DNA from: Rhodoglobus sp.
GTDB taxonomy: Bacteria > Actinomycetota > Actinomycetes > Actinomycetales > Microbacteriaceae
DNA length: 64,000 nt
Direction of reading: 5' to 3'
NCBI GenBank assembly: GCA_025463605.1
Contig: JAODAV010000001.1
Span: forward strand, 186,001 to 250,000
Both the position numbers and the translations under genes were made by a program. Shown piece after piece: positions 8,873-17,994 of the stretch. The notes under the pieces were generated by a model. That model saw nothing but the letters and a program-made list of their open reading frames with translations, was not told the DNA's origin and searched no databases. Each line of letters begins with the position of its first letter. The first letter of the stretch is position 1.

Positions 8873-9958
8873 CTACTTGGATGTGTATTGGTGCACCGGA
8901 TCATGCGCGTCCGGGTGATCGCCATACGCCTCGGCCAGAACCTCGTTGTAGGCGAAAATTGCGGGCAGACCGCCCGTGTGAAGGAAGACGACGGTCTCGT
9001 CCGCCCTGAACCTGCCCTCGCGGCAGTGGGCGAGGAGGGCCGAGAATGCCTTGCCGGTGTAGACCGGATCGAGGAGGATCCCCTCTGTCGAGCCGAGCAC
9101 GCGGATGGCCTCGAGTCCGGCCGGGCTGGGGATGCCGTAGCCAGGACCGACGAATTCGCCCGTCGCGTCGATGTCTTCCAGGGTCACGCTCGACGTGAAA
9201 CCCAGCAATGCGGCGGCGCCGTGAACGAGCTCGAGCACCCCCTCGGGCGCGATGTACGCCTCGTGAGTGTCCGAGGTCGGGTTGACGCCGACGATCCTCG
9301 TGGGTAATCCCAGCAGCTCGCATGCGATGAGCAGGCCGGCATGCGTGCTGCCCTGCGACGCCGTGTAGATCCAGTCGAGCGAGCGGCCGGCCGGGAGTTG
9401 CTCGATGATCTCGAAGAGCGCCTCGACGTAGGCAACGGCGGCGTATGTCAGCGCGTCGTCTGCGCCCATTCCGGTGACGTAGGGATTCCTGCCCTCGGCC
9501 CGAAGGCGCTCGACGAGCGCTGCCTTGGCCTCAATGGTGCTCTGCTCGGGCGCGATGGGCATGATCGTCGCACCGAGGATGTGGTCGACGAGGTAGTTGC
9601 CCTGAATGGGACTGCTCAGGGCATCCTGCTTCGGAAGCAGGAACGTCTCGAGACCGAGCTTGGCACCTGCGGCCGCGAGCTGCCTGGAGTGGTTGGACTG
9701 GGAGGCGGAGCCCTGTACGAGGCAATCGGCTCCATTGGCGATAGCCGAGCCCAGTACGTACTCGTGTTGCCGCACCTTGTTGCCGCCGAAGGCCAGGCCC
9801 GTGCAGTCATCACGCTTGACCATGATCATCGGGCCGCCGAGACGCGCACTCAACCGGGGGCAATCGTCGAGGGGGGTCGGGAGTGCGGCGAGCCTGACGC
9901 GAGGCAGGAGCGACAGCGCATCCCGGCCCTCGCGGATCTTCTCGTCGAATTGGGTCAT
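8873..9958 (-). CDS. D-cysteine desulfhydrase / ACC-deaminase family PLP enzyme
   Basis: Fold-type II PLP enzyme of 361 residues. The motif LAFGGNKVRQHEY carries the Schiff-base Lys61, and QGSASQSNHSRQLAAA is the substrate/cofactor loop of the family. Two adjacent ATGs exist (9961 and 9958); the GGAGG Shine-Dalgarno is better spaced from the second. Members cleave D-cysteine, 1-aminocyclopropane-carboxylate or other small amino acids to a keto acid and ammonia, passing through enamine intermediates. The adjacent RidA-like gene upstream supports such chemistry, since RidA clears reactive enamines. The exact substrate is unknown. Confidence 0.85.
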   Translation of the reverse strand: MTQFDEKIREGRDALSLLPRVRLAALPTPLDDCPRLSARLGGPMIMVKRDDCTGLAFGGNKVRQHEYVLGSAIANGADCLVQGSASQSNHSRQLAAAGAKLGLETFLLPKQDALSSPIQGNYLVDHILGATIMPIAPEQSTIEAKAALVERLRAEGRNPYVTGMGADDALTYAAVAYVEALFEIIEQLPAGRSLDWIYTASQGSTHAGLLIACELLGLPTRIVGVNPTSDTHEAYIAPEGVLELVHGAAALLGFTSSVTLEDIDATGEFVGPGYGIPSPAGLEAIRVLGSTEGILLDPVYTGKAFSALLAHCREGRFRADETVVFLHTGGLPAIFAYNEVLAEAYGDHPDAHDPVHQYTSK

Positions 9959-9974
9959 CATCAGCCTCCCCGTC

Positions 9975-10448
9975 TCAGTCGACCGACGTCGTGGTTCGGA
10001 TGACCAGTTCGACCTCGACGGCCGAATTGCCCGGCAGCACGGCCACTCCGAGCGCCGAGCGCGCGTGCACGCCCGACTCACCGAGGACATCCGCGATGAG
10101 CTCGGATGCCGCGTCGATCACAACCGCCTGGTCGACAAAGTCCGGGGCGCTCGCGACATAGCCGGTGAGCTTCAGCACGGAGCGCACGTTCTCGAGCCCG
10201 ATGCCGTACTCGATCGTGGAGAGCAGATTGGTTGCGCACAGCGCTGCCGCCGACTTACCGTCGTCGAGACCGAGCTCGGCCCCCAGCCGACCCGCGTACC
10301 GCACGGAACCGTCGGCCATCGCCGTCTTGCCGGAGAGGTAGGCGATGTCGCCTGCCCTCGTGAAGTGCACGTAGCGGTAACGAGGTGGCTTCGGCTCGAC
10401 GAGCACGATTCCTCGTTCGTCCAGGCGACGTTGGATGTCGGAGTTCAT
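9975..10448 (-). CDS. RidA (YjgF/YER057c/UK114) family enamine/imine deaminase
   Basis: Starting at the ATG at 10448 gives 157 residues. The features AYLSGKTAMADGSVRYAGRLGAELG, GLENVRSVLKLTGYVAS and the ending LPGNSAVEVELVIR match the longer RidA subgroup. A catalytic Arg typical of E. coli RidA is not securely placed. The family hydrolyses reactive enamines/imines released by PLP enzymes. It lies 16 bp upstream of a PLP desulfhydrase/deaminase gene and downstream of a dehydratase gene, which suggests it services an intermediate of this pathway. Confidence 0.85.
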   Translation of the reverse strand: MNSDIQRRLDERGIVLVEPKPPRYRYVHFTRAGDIAYLSGKTAMADGSVRYAGRLGAELGLDDGKSAAALCATNLLSTIEYGIGLENVRSVLKLTGYVASAPDFVDQAVVIDAASELIADVLGESGVHARSALGVAVLPGNSAVEVELVIRTTTSVD

Positions 10449-10473
10449 CGACCACCTCGGGCGTTGACGAGCA

Positions 10474-11457
10474 TCACAGATCCGCCCCCACAAGAGCCAG
10501 CCCGCTGCGGACGATCGCTTCCAGGTCTTCGAGATCCTTGCCGACCGGATCCATGAGGGGAGCCCGAACCGGCCCGACCTGGTGGCCGCGGATCCTGGCT
10601 GCCGTCTTGATGAGCGCGACGGCGTAACCCGACTGGCGGTCACGCAGTTCAACGAACGGCGAGTAGAACTTGCGCAAGAGCAACTCGACGGTGTCGGTAT
10701 CCCCATCCCGCCGCGCCGTGAAGAACGTCGAGGCGATCTCGGGGGCAAATCCGTGCACCGCGGAGGAGTAGGCCGGGATACCGATGCTGGCGTACGGCCG
10801 TGCCTGCATTTCCGCGGTGAGCGCGCCGTTGAAGAAGAGGAAGTCCGGGTCGGCGGCGAGCTGCATTCGCTGAAGCTCCACGTGGTCGCTGTGCCCGTCT
10901 TTGAGGCCGATGACATTGGGAATTCTCGCGAGCTTGGCGAGGGAGGCGACCGTGTACTTGACGAGTCCGCGCTGGTAGAGGATGAACGGCAGTCCGGTGT
11001 TCTCGGCAATGATCTCGACGTGCCGCACGAGCCCGCTCTGCGGCGCCCGCACAAGATAGTGCGGCAGCAGCAGGGCCGCATCGGCCCCCGCCTTCTCGGC
11101 GATGGCGGCGAAGCGCACTGCCTGGGCCCAGCCGTACCCGATGCCCGCGAGGATCGGCAGCCGGCCGGCGGCCTCCTCGACTGCAGCCTCGATGAGCTGC
11201 CCATACTCCGCTTCGTCAAGCGCCGAGAACTCGCCCGTACCGCAGCACACGAAGAGCGCACCAGCGCCAGCGGCAATCTGTCCGCGCAAGTGTGCACGGA
11301 AGGCCGGCAGGTCGATGGTCGAGCCGTCTTCGCTGAAGGGGCTCAGCGGGAACGCCAGCACCCCGAGTTCAAGATGTGCCTTGAGACGCGCCGCAACCCG
11401 CGCCGCGCGGTCAGCGATCGGCTCCGTCGCTCGATCGGTACTGGCAGTCTCTGTCAT
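10474..11457 (-). CDS. Dihydrodipicolinate synthase superfamily dehydratase (5-dehydro-4-deoxyglucarate dehydratase-like)
   Basis: The 327-residue (beta/alpha)8 barrel carries the Schiff-base Lys186 in VIGLKDG and the general-acid Tyr161 in ILYQRG. The segments LAFPLSPFSEDGS and LFVCCGTGEFSALDEAEY resemble 5-dehydro-4-deoxyglucarate dehydratase, which makes 2,5-dioxopentanoate (alpha-ketoglutarate semialdehyde). A semialdehyde dehydrogenase of matching type is encoded at 15517. Pyrroline-hydroxy-carboxylate deaminases of the hydroxyproline route are in the same superfamily and make the same product, so the substrate is not settled. First gene of the minus-strand operon; SD GGAG before the ATG. 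Confidence 0.82.
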   Translation of the reverse strand: MTETASTDRATEPIADRAARVAARLKAHLELGVLAFPLSPFSEDGSTIDLPAFRAHLRGQIAAGAGALFVCCGTGEFSALDEAEYGQLIEAAVEEAAGRLPILAGIGYGWAQAVRFAAIAEKAGADAALLLPHYLVRAPQSGLVRHVEIIAENTGLPFILYQRGLVKYTVASLAKLARIPNVIGLKDGHSDHVELQRMQLAADPDFLFFNGALTAEMQARPYASIGIPAYSSAVHGFAPEIASTFFTARRDGDTDTVELLLRKFYSPFVELRDRQSGYAVALIKTAARIRGHQVGPVRAPLMDPVGKDLEDLEAIVRSGLALVGADL

Positions 11458-11600
11458 TCTGTCTCCATATGTAGATGCTGATCTCTATGCAAGACAGAAG
11501 CTACATGATTAGATATAGAACGGCAATAGAAAGTAACGCGGATGCCACCCTCGTAACCCAGACTTAACAATCACTGTCCCGCTGAGCTTGGAGCGAACAT
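11458..11600. promoter_or_regulatory. Divergent promoter region of the catabolic locus
   Basis: This 143-bp A+T-richer gap separates the IclR gene (+) from the dehydratase operon (-). IclR proteins commonly bind between their own gene and the divergent target. A loose inverted repeat ATGTAG (11469-11474) / CTACAT (11501-11506) is visible, but no convincing operator can be assigned. Confidence 0.5.
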
Positions 11601-12404
11601 ATGACTGACGATTCCCTCGAGTCAGGCGTCCGACCCGTGAAGTCGGCCGCATACGCGGTCGAGGTACTGGAGTTCCTGTCATCGCGGCAGAACAAGCCGG
11701 CGCGACTGCGAGAGATTAGCGAGGCCCTGAGAATTCCGAAGAGCAGCCTGTACGCCCTCTTGCGCACGCTTGCCCACCGTGGCTGGGTTCGCCGCGACGA
11801 AACCGGCACCCTCTACGGGGTCGGCATCCGGGCCCTCATGGCAGGCATGAGCTACCTCGACTCCGACCCCTATCTGCGGCTCGTGCAACCCTGGCTCGAC
11901 GAACTCAAGGAACAGCTTGACGAGACGGTGCACTTCGGGCGCCTCGACGGGAATGACATCATCTACCTCGCAACGCGCGAATCGTCGCAGTACCTTCGGG
12001 TGATCAATCGCGTCGGCCGGCGGTTGCCCGCATCGGCGACCTCTCTCGGCAAGGCGCTCCTCGCCGAACGGGACGAGGTAGGGCGGCTCGAGCACATGAG
12101 CACCCCGCTGCCTCGACTGACGTCCAAGACGATCACGGACCCCGAGGTGCTGCGCAAAGATCTCGATGACACGGTCGAACGCGGGTACGCCGTCGACATC
12201 GAGGAGAACACGACGGGGCTCAAGTGCTTCGGTTTCGCGCTGCACTACGCCAACCCCCCGATCGATGCGATCAGCTGCTCGGTGCCCATCGCGAGGCTCA
12301 CCGAGGAACGGCAGGCCCACATCATCGACGCGATGTCCGCCACCGTCGCCAAGATCGAGCGCCACTCGCCATCCGCCGTCGAGGGATTCCAGCCGGCTTT
12401 CTGA
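11601..12404 (+). CDS. IclR-family transcriptional regulator
   Basis: 267 residues: an N-terminal winged helix-turn-helix (about residues 10-75; AAYAVEVLEFLSSR, LREISEALRIPKSSLYALLRTL) and a C-terminal effector-binding domain (about 85-260; LPASATSLGKALLAE, GLKCFGFALHYANPPIDAISCSVPI). The ligand is probably an intermediate of the pathway encoded on both sides. It is transcribed divergently from the dehydratase/importer operon and in the same direction as the hydrolase genes that follow, so it probably controls both arms. A GGAGC sequence precedes the ATG. Confidence 0.9.
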   Translation: MTDDSLESGVRPVKSAAYAVEVLEFLSSRQNKPARLREISEALRIPKSSLYALLRTLAHRGWVRRDETGTLYGVGIRALMAGMSYLDSDPYLRLVQPWLDELKEQLDETVHFGRLDGNDIIYLATRESSQYLRVINRVGRRLPASATSLGKALLAERDEVGRLEHMSTPLPRLTSKTITDPEVLRKDLDDTVERGYAVDIEENTTGLKCFGFALHYANPPIDAISCSVPIARLTEERQAHIIDAMSATVAKIERHSPSAVEGFQPAF

Positions 12405-12443
12405 GATTGACCATTGCAACCGACAACACAGGAGGACACCAGC

Positions 12444-13250
12444 GTGCCAATCGCTGACATCAGGCCCCACGACGTGCACGTGCACGTCGTGTACACGGAA
12501 GACGGCTCGGTCGCCGGAACCAACGCCGGGGAACTCCTCGCCGCTATGGACACCGCCGGCGTGGAGAAGGCCGCAGTGATTACTCCGCAGCCCCTGGGCT
12601 GGGACAACAGCGCGACCTTCGCGGCGACCAGCGCGTTCCCCGACCGGTTCATCGCGATCGTGCGGCTGGATGTGAGGGCTGACGATGCGGCAGACGTTAC
12701 CGCCTCGCTGCACGACCAGGGTGCCCGGGGCATCCGCATCCACTTGTTCGACGAGACCGACGTGAGCTGGCTCGTCGACGGGAGCATCGACAAGACCGTC
12801 GGCACGCTCATCGAGCGCAATTCGAATCTCGCTTTTCACTGCAGGCCAGATCAACTCCCTGCCGTTGGCGACTTCGCCGCCCGCAACCCCGCACTCACGG
12901 TGCTCGTCGACCACATCGGCAGGCCCAACGTGCGGGCAGGCGCCGATGGCCCGGAGTTCCGGGGTTTCCTGGAGCTTGCGAAGTACCCCAATGTCTTTGG
13001 CAAATCGCCCGACCCCAACTTCTTCTCAGACGCCCCGCCGCCGCACCTCGACCTCGTGCCGTTTCTCGAGCTGGCGCTCGACAGATTCGGGGCCGACCGA
13101 ATCCTCTGGGGTTCCGACTGGCCGCTCAGCGCCCAACAGGAGGAGTACGCGGCCTCGCTCGAACCGCTCACGACCGTCCTGGCCGACGCGTCTGCCGCCG
13201 AGCAGCACGCTGTGCTGCGGGGCAACTTCGAGAGACTGTTCTGCTCATGA
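12444..13250 (+). CDS. Amidohydrolase-2 family hydrolase (TIM-barrel, metal-dependent)
   Basis: The GTG at 12444 has a strong GGAGG eight bases upstream, giving 268 residues; an in-frame TTG at 12414 lacks support. HDVHVHVV holds the HxH metal ligands (His12, His14), followed by AFHCRPDQ, LVDHIGRPN and RILWGSDWPLS, which carry the expected later His and Asp ligands. Relatives hydrolyse lactones, amides or decarboxylate aromatic acids (2-pyrone-4,6-dicarboxylate lactonase, ACMSD). Its stop overlaps the next gene start (ATGA), so the two hydrolases are probably made together. Substrate unknown. Confidence 0.85.
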   Translation: MPIADIRPHDVHVHVVYTEDGSVAGTNAGELLAAMDTAGVEKAAVITPQPLGWDNSATFAATSAFPDRFIAIVRLDVRADDAADVTASLHDQGARGIRIHLFDETDVSWLVDGSIDKTVGTLIERNSNLAFHCRPDQLPAVGDFAARNPALTVLVDHIGRPNVRAGADGPEFRGFLELAKYPNVFGKSPDPNFFSDAPPPHLDLVPFLELALDRFGADRILWGSDWPLSAQQEEYAASLEPLTTVLADASAAEQHAVLRGNFERLFCS

Positions 13251-14518
13251 CGCAGCAAGCTGTGACTTGGCTGCGATGCGGCGCTCTCATCGACGGCGGT
13301 GGAGGCGATCCCGCCGAAGACATGGCGATCGGGATCGCCGGGGGGCGCATCGTCGAGGTCTCACCGTGGGATGTGCTCAACGCTGAAGCACAAGCGACGG
13401 CGAAGGATCTCTCGGCACACACGATCGCGCCGGGTTTCATAGACGCCCACGTACACTTGCTCTTCACCTGCGACGTCGACCACGACGCCACTCGCGCCAG
13501 ATTCGAATCCGCGACGGAGGCGGAACTCGCCATCACGGGAGTGCGAAACGCGCAGGAGGCGCTGCTCGGCGGCGTGACGACCGTTCGCGACTGCGGCGAC
13601 ACCAAGTACGCGGTGCTCGCAATCCGGGATGCGGTGCGCGACGGCACGGTCGTCGGCCCCAGGATCCTGTCCGCCGGTGCACCCCTCACGACGACGGGCG
13701 GGCATTTGCACTGGTGCGGCAACACCGCCGACTCCCTCGACGAGATCCGCAAGGCGGTGCGGCAGATGTGCTCCGACGGCGTCGACCTCGTGAAGATCAT
13801 GTCGAGCGGCGGGGCGATGACGCGGGAATCGAACGTGCTGCAACCCCAATTCGGCGTCGAGGAAATGACTGTCGCCGTTACGGAGGCCCATCGGTTCGGC
13901 CGCAAGGTCGCCGCACACTCGCTCAACGCAGAGAGCATCAGGCGCGGCGTCGCCGCCGGCGTCGACACTCTCGAGCATTGCTACTGGAGGCGCGACGACG
14001 GCACCTATGGCGACACCGCCGACCTCGTCGAACTACTCCAGCCGACCGACACGTCCGTTGTGGTGACGATGGCCGGTATCGCGAGGGCGATGCTCCCCGG
14101 CCGGGAGTCGGAATCGGAAGTGGAGCGCAAAGCCGCGGTCGCCGCCTCCCCCACGGGAGATCTCGCGACGGACTACCAGTGGGTGCCCGAGCTGCACAGG
14201 GCCGGCATCAACATCGTGCTCGCGAGCGACGCGGGCGTGCGATTCACGCCGTTCCGGCGCTTCGACGAAACGCTGCAGTGTGGCGTCGAAGCCTTCGGCG
14301 TAACGCCGGCCGAGGCAGTCGCGATGGCGACCCACAACGCGGCGATCGCGCTTGGCATCGGCGATGATGTGGGACTCGTCCGGCCGGGTTTCGCCGCGGA
14401 CCTCGTCGTACTAGAGGGACGCGACGTCAGCCAGAGACTCGGGACGACGCTCGAGGTCTACCGCGACGGCGAACTCGTCGCGGATCGCGGCCGCATCCTG
14501 CTCCCCCCATTGAGCTGA
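13247..14518 (+). CDS. Imidazolonepropionase/prolidase-like amidohydrolase
   Basis: 423 residues. FIDAHVHLLF supplies the HxH pair (His68, His70). DLVKIMSSGG contains the Lys usually carbamylated as a bridging ligand, followed by AAHSLN and TLEHCYW (His ligands) and LASDAGVRF (Asp). The flanking beta-domain residues (TIAPGF near the start, GFAADLVVLEG at the end) are complete. This branch includes Xaa-Pro dipeptidases and imidazolonepropionase-like enzymes acting on cyclic amides or dipeptides, which fits a peptide-type importer in the same locus. Four-base ATGA overlap with the preceding gene. Confidence 0.85.
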   Translation: MTQQAVTWLRCGALIDGGGGDPAEDMAIGIAGGRIVEVSPWDVLNAEAQATAKDLSAHTIAPGFIDAHVHLLFTCDVDHDATRARFESATEAELAITGVRNAQEALLGGVTTVRDCGDTKYAVLAIRDAVRDGTVVGPRILSAGAPLTTTGGHLHWCGNTADSLDEIRKAVRQMCSDGVDLVKIMSSGGAMTRESNVLQPQFGVEEMTVAVTEAHRFGRKVAAHSLNAESIRRGVAAGVDTLEHCYWRRDDGTYGDTADLVELLQPTDTSVVVTMAGIARAMLPGRESESEVERKAAVAASPTGDLATDYQWVPELHRAGINIVLASDAGVRFTPFRRFDETLQCGVEAFGVTPAEAVAMATHNAAIALGIGDDVGLVRPGFAADLVVLEGRDVSQRLGTTLEVYRDGELVADRGRILLPPLS

Positions 14519-14566
14519 TCATCCAGACAGCCCCAAGACCGAATAACGTAGAGAAAGAGAACACTC

Positions 14567-15520
14567 ATGGCACGCCCGGTGATCGTCAGTTGTGTAACAG
14601 CCCCGCCCATGCTCATCGGGCGGGATGTGCCGCTCGATGACGTCGTCGACCTGGAGATCCAGGACTGGACCAAACGGGTCTCGGCCGTGCTGCCGGACGA
14701 GCCCGACATCATCGTGCTGCCCGAGGCCGCCGATCGGCCGTCGACCGAGCTGTTCGACGTCGACCACCAGCGCGAGTACTACGCCCACCGCGGCATGCGT
14801 ATCCGGGACCACTTCGCCCGCATCGCGGAGGAGAACAACTGCAACATCGCCTACTCGACGGTGTTTGTGGATTCCGATGGCACGCGCAATGCCACTCAGA
14901 TCATCGATCGCTCGGGGGCCGTGCTCGGTGACTACGAGAAGAACCACGTGACGGTTCCCGAGAACGAGGAATCCGGCATCCGTTACGGCACCACTCCCGT
15001 CGTGTTCGATCTCGACTTCGGACGCGTGGGAGCGGCGATCTGCTTCGACCTCAACTTCGAGGAGCTTCGCGCCCAATACGTGTCGTTGCGGCCCGAGCTC
15101 ATGCTGTTCAGTTCCGAGTACCACGGCGCCCTTATGCAGAACTACTGGGCTTACAGCTTGCGCTGCTACTTCGCCGCCTCGGTGCGTCCGCCTGCACCGT
15201 CCGGCCTGATCTCGCCCCTCGGCGAGAATCTGTCCCAAACCACCAACTACTTCGACCGCGTGACCCAGCGCATCAACCTCGACTACGCCGTTGCCCATCT
15301 CGACGGCAATTGGGACAAGCTGACGGCTGCCAAGGCGAAGTACGGGCCCGGCGTGACCGTTCACGACCCGGGCCGTCTCGGCTCTGTGCTGATCACGAGC
15401 GAGCTGCCGGACACGAGCGCCTCCGACATCGTCGCGGAGTTCGACATCGAGCTGCTCGACGACATGCTCGCGCGCGTGCGCGGGCACCGCGAGCAGAGCC
15501 TCGCCGCCGGAGCTGCATGA
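14567..15520 (+). CDS. Carbon-nitrogen hydrolase (nitrilase superfamily amidase)
   Basis: 317 residues with the Glu-Lys-Cys triad in order: Glu53 in VLPEAADRP, Lys125 in YEKNHV and Cys159 in AICFDLNFEE. The family hydrolyses nitriles, amides or N-carbamoyl groups in the cytoplasm and releases ammonia. Its place after two amidohydrolases and before a semialdehyde dehydrogenase suggests stepwise amide or carbamoyl removal. The stop overlaps the next gene (ATGA). The 48-bp gap before it may carry only a ribosome site (GAGAAAG). Confidence 0.87.
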   Translation: MARPVIVSCVTAPPMLIGRDVPLDDVVDLEIQDWTKRVSAVLPDEPDIIVLPEAADRPSTELFDVDHQREYYAHRGMRIRDHFARIAEENNCNIAYSTVFVDSDGTRNATQIIDRSGAVLGDYEKNHVTVPENEESGIRYGTTPVVFDLDFGRVGAAICFDLNFEELRAQYVSLRPELMLFSSEYHGALMQNYWAYSLRCYFAASVRPPAPSGLISPLGENLSQTTNYFDRVTQRINLDYAVAHLDGNWDKLTAAKAKYGPGVTVHDPGRLGSVLITSELPDTSASDIVAEFDIELLDDMLARVRGHREQSLAAGAA

Positions 15521-17025
15521 TGCCCACCCTCGCCACTGACATCGACGAGATCGCCCAGCGGGCAGCGGACGCCGCGCCCGTCTGGGCCGCGACCACGCCC
15601 AGAACCCGCGCCGCGGCGATGGTGGCCGCTGCGGACGCGCTCGTCGGAGCGCAAGCCGAACTGGTAGCGATCGCGCAGGAGGAGACGGGACTCTCCGAAG
15701 CCCGCCTCGTCGGCGAGCTCAAGCGCACAGCCGTTCAGCTGAGGTTGTTCGCGGACATCGTCGTCGAGGGGTCGTACCTCGACGTGCGCATCGACGAGGC
15801 CGACGCGGCATTCGCGCTCGGAACCAGGCCGGACCTGCGCCGCTACAACATCCCGGTCGGCCCGGTGCTGAACTTCTCGGCCAGCAACTTCCCCTTCGCG
15901 TTTTCGGTTGCGGGGGGCGACACCGCGTCTGCCCTGGCCGCAGGATGCCCCGTCATCGTGAAGGCACACTCCGGGCATCCGAGGCTCTCCGAGCGAACCG
16001 CCGAGATCGTCGCCGCCGCCCTCGAGAGCAACGGAGCCCCCACGGGCATCGTGCAAGTCATCAGCGGCCAACAGGCGGGCGTCGACATGCTGAAGGATCC
16101 GCGGATCTCGGCCGCGAGCTTCACGGGCTCAACCCACGTGGGCCGGATGCTCGCCGACATCGCCGCGGCCCGGCCCGCCCCCATCCCGTTCTACGGTGAG
16201 CTCGGCAGCGTCAACCCCGCGTTCATCACGCGAGCCGCAGTCGCCGAGGATGCGTCATCCCTCGTGGATGGCTTCGTCGCGAGCATCTCCGGGTCGGCCG
16301 GCCAGCTCTGCACCAAGCCCGGCTTCCTGTTCGTGCCCGTCGGTCACAACCTCGACAGCCGCCTCGTAGACAGCGCGGAACCGATCGCCGAGCACCGCCT
16401 GCTCAACCCCGGCATCGCCGAGGGGTATCGCGAACGCCGCGACGTCATCCTCGGGACCGCCGGTGTCACACCGGTGGTGGAGGGTTCGCTGCGGATCGAC
16501 GACGACGGGCAGGGCTGGGCGACACCCACCATCGTGCGAGTGTCGGCGAGCGATCTGCTGCTGCACCGCGAGCGACTCATCGATGAGGCCTTCGGCCCCC
16601 TGTCGGTGCTCGTCGAGTACGACGACGAAGAGTCTCTCGTGCCCCTCGCTGACGAACTGTTCGAGGGAAACCTGACGGGCACGATCCACGCGGGCAGCGA
16701 AGAGGATTCGGCCCCGTTGCGCTCGCTCATCGGCTGGATTACCCGCCATGCGGGACGCGCGGTGTTCGGCGGCTGGCCCACCGGGGTCGCGGTCACGCTG
16801 GCCCAGCAGCACGGCGGGCCGTGGCCGGCGACGACGAACGACAGCAGCACCTCGGTCGGCGGGGCGGCCATCTCGCGATTCCTTCGACCGGTCAGCTACC
16901 AGGATGTTCCTCAGCGACTCCTCCCCGAACCGCTCAGGGACGACAATCCGTGGGGTGTTCCCCAGGAGCGCAATCCCGCAGGCCGTTCCACGTCGTGGGG
17001 TGAGGCCTACCGCACCGCGTCCTGA
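15517..17025 (+). CDS. Aldehyde dehydrogenase (NADP+), alpha-ketoglutarate-semialdehyde dehydrogenase type
   Basis: 502 residues. NFSASNFPFAFS contains the oxyanion Asn, YGELGSVNPAF the general-base Glu228, and GSAGQLCTKPG the catalytic Cys265. The QxCTxPG form and the GGDTASALAAGCPVIVKAH segment are characteristic of the 2,5-dioxovalerate (alpha-ketoglutarate semialdehyde) dehydrogenases. The reaction would deliver 2-oxoglutarate to the TCA cycle from the product of the dehydratase at 10474. Two ATGs are adjacent; the first overlaps the previous stop. It ends one base from the convergent ispE, with no terminator visible. Confidence 0.88.
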   Translation: MMPTLATDIDEIAQRAADAAPVWAATTPRTRAAAMVAAADALVGAQAELVAIAQEETGLSEARLVGELKRTAVQLRLFADIVVEGSYLDVRIDEADAAFALGTRPDLRRYNIPVGPVLNFSASNFPFAFSVAGGDTASALAAGCPVIVKAHSGHPRLSERTAEIVAAALESNGAPTGIVQVISGQQAGVDMLKDPRISAASFTGSTHVGRMLADIAAARPAPIPFYGELGSVNPAFITRAAVAEDASSLVDGFVASISGSAGQLCTKPGFLFVPVGHNLDSRLVDSAEPIAEHRLLNPGIAEGYRERRDVILGTAGVTPVVEGSLRIDDDGQGWATPTIVRVSASDLLLHRERLIDEAFGPLSVLVEYDDEESLVPLADELFEGNLTGTIHAGSEEDSAPLRSLIGWITRHAGRAVFGGWPTGVAVTLAQQHGGPWPATTNDSSTSVGGAAISRFLRPVSYQDVPQRLLPEPLRDDNPWGVPQERNPAGRSTSWGEAYRTAS

Positions 17026-17026
17026 G

Positions 17027-17962
17027 TCAGTCGCCGATGATGCGGGCGCCGTGCACAGGACCGGTGGCTCGCACGACCGTCAACCGGGCGGCGCTCAGCG
17101 CGATCTGCAGTTCGAGCGCAGAGTCGAGGTCGGCCGCCAGGAATGCCACGGTCGGGCCGGACCCGGAGACGATGCCCGCGAGCGCGCCGTTCTCCTCCCC
17201 GAGTTCGAGCACGCCCGCGAGCGAGGGCTCGAGGTGGAGCGCCGGTGCCTGCAGGTCGTTGTAGAGACACTCGGCGAGCATATGCGGGTCGCCCGCGCGC
17301 AGTGCCTGCAGCACGTTGGCGTCGACCGAGGGGGCGACCTGCGCCGGGAAGATGTCCTGCGAGTGACGGTCCCGGTGATCGTCGAGCTCCTGGTACACCG
17401 CCGGGGTCGACAAGCCGAAGTCGGATAGGGCGAGAACCCATTGAAAGTTGCCCTTGGCCAGCGCCGGGCTCAACTGGTCGCCGCGACCGGTGCCGATCGC
17501 CGTTCCACCGGTGAAAGCGAACGGCACGTCGGCTCCCAGTTCTGCCGCGAGATCGAGCATGTCCTCCCGCGGCATGGCTGTGCCCCACAGGGCGTCGCAC
17601 GCCAGGAGAGTAGCGGCGGCATCCGCGGACCCGCCCCCCATGCCACCCGTCACGGGTACGTGCTTCTCGATCTCGAGTCGTGCCCCGCCGCGGTAACCCG
17701 TCTTGCGCGCCAGAAGCCGGGCAGCCCGGATGGCGACGTTCGATCCGTCGGTGGGCACGCGTGAGAGTTCGACCGTTCCGCTCACGGACACCGAGAAATC
17801 GTCGGCGGGGTAGGCGCGCACATCCTCGTAGAGCGAGACCGCCTGATAGGCGATCGCGACGTCGTGGTAGCCGTCGTCGATCAGCGAACCGACCTTGAGG
17901 AACACGTTGATCTTGCCGGGCGCCCTCGTGTGCACCATCCCCGAAGTGGCCTCAGCGGTCAT
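17027..17962 (-). CDS. ispE: 4-diphosphocytidyl-2-C-methyl-D-erythritol kinase
   Basis: 311-residue GHMP kinase of the non-mevalonate isoprenoid pathway; it phosphorylates CDP-methylerythritol with [15 protein letters not shown] opens the protein, the ATP loop [14 protein letters not shown] lies near residue 95, and [11 protein letters not shown] is the third GHMP motif. The ATG at 17962 is preceded at six bases by TAGGTT, so it probably has its own leaderless promoter although it follows the metG-tatD-rsmA gene string. Normal length. Confidence 0.96.
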   Translation of the reverse strand: MTAEATSGMVHTRAPGKINVFLKVGSLIDDGYHDVAIAYQAVSLYEDVRAYPADDFSVSVSGTVELSRVPTDGSNVAIRAARLLARKTGYRGGARLEIEKHVPVTGGMGGGSADAAATLLACDALWGTAMPREDMLDLAAELGADVPFAFTGGTAIGTGRGDQLSPALAKGNFQWVLALSDFGLSTPAVYQELDDHRDRHSQDIFPAQVAPSVDANVLQALRAGDPHMLAECLYNDLQAPALHLEPSLAGVLELGEENGALAGIVSGSGPTVAFLAADLDSALELQIALSAARLTVVRATGPVHGARIIGD

Positions 17963-17968
17963 GTGTTT

Positions 17969-17974
17969 AACCTA
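17969..17974 (-). promoter_or_regulatory. -10 box (TAGGTT) of ispE, leaderless type
   Basis: TAGGTT on the minus strand, then six bases (AAACAC), then the ispE ATG at 17962. Confidence 0.5.
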
Positions 17975-17994
17975 CAGCGACGCGAGGATGGCCT

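Noticed and set aside
10474-11457. Assignment of the dehydratase-like gene as dapA (lysine synthesis)
   Set aside because: The GTGEFSALDEAEY and LAFPLSPF motifs and the catabolic neighbourhood fit dehydroglucarate-dehydratase-type enzymes; no lysine-pathway genes are nearby.
11458-11600. tRNA or small RNA gene in the divergent IclR region
   Set aside because: No cloverleaf, CCA end or terminator hairpin is present; it reads as an ordinary promoter region.
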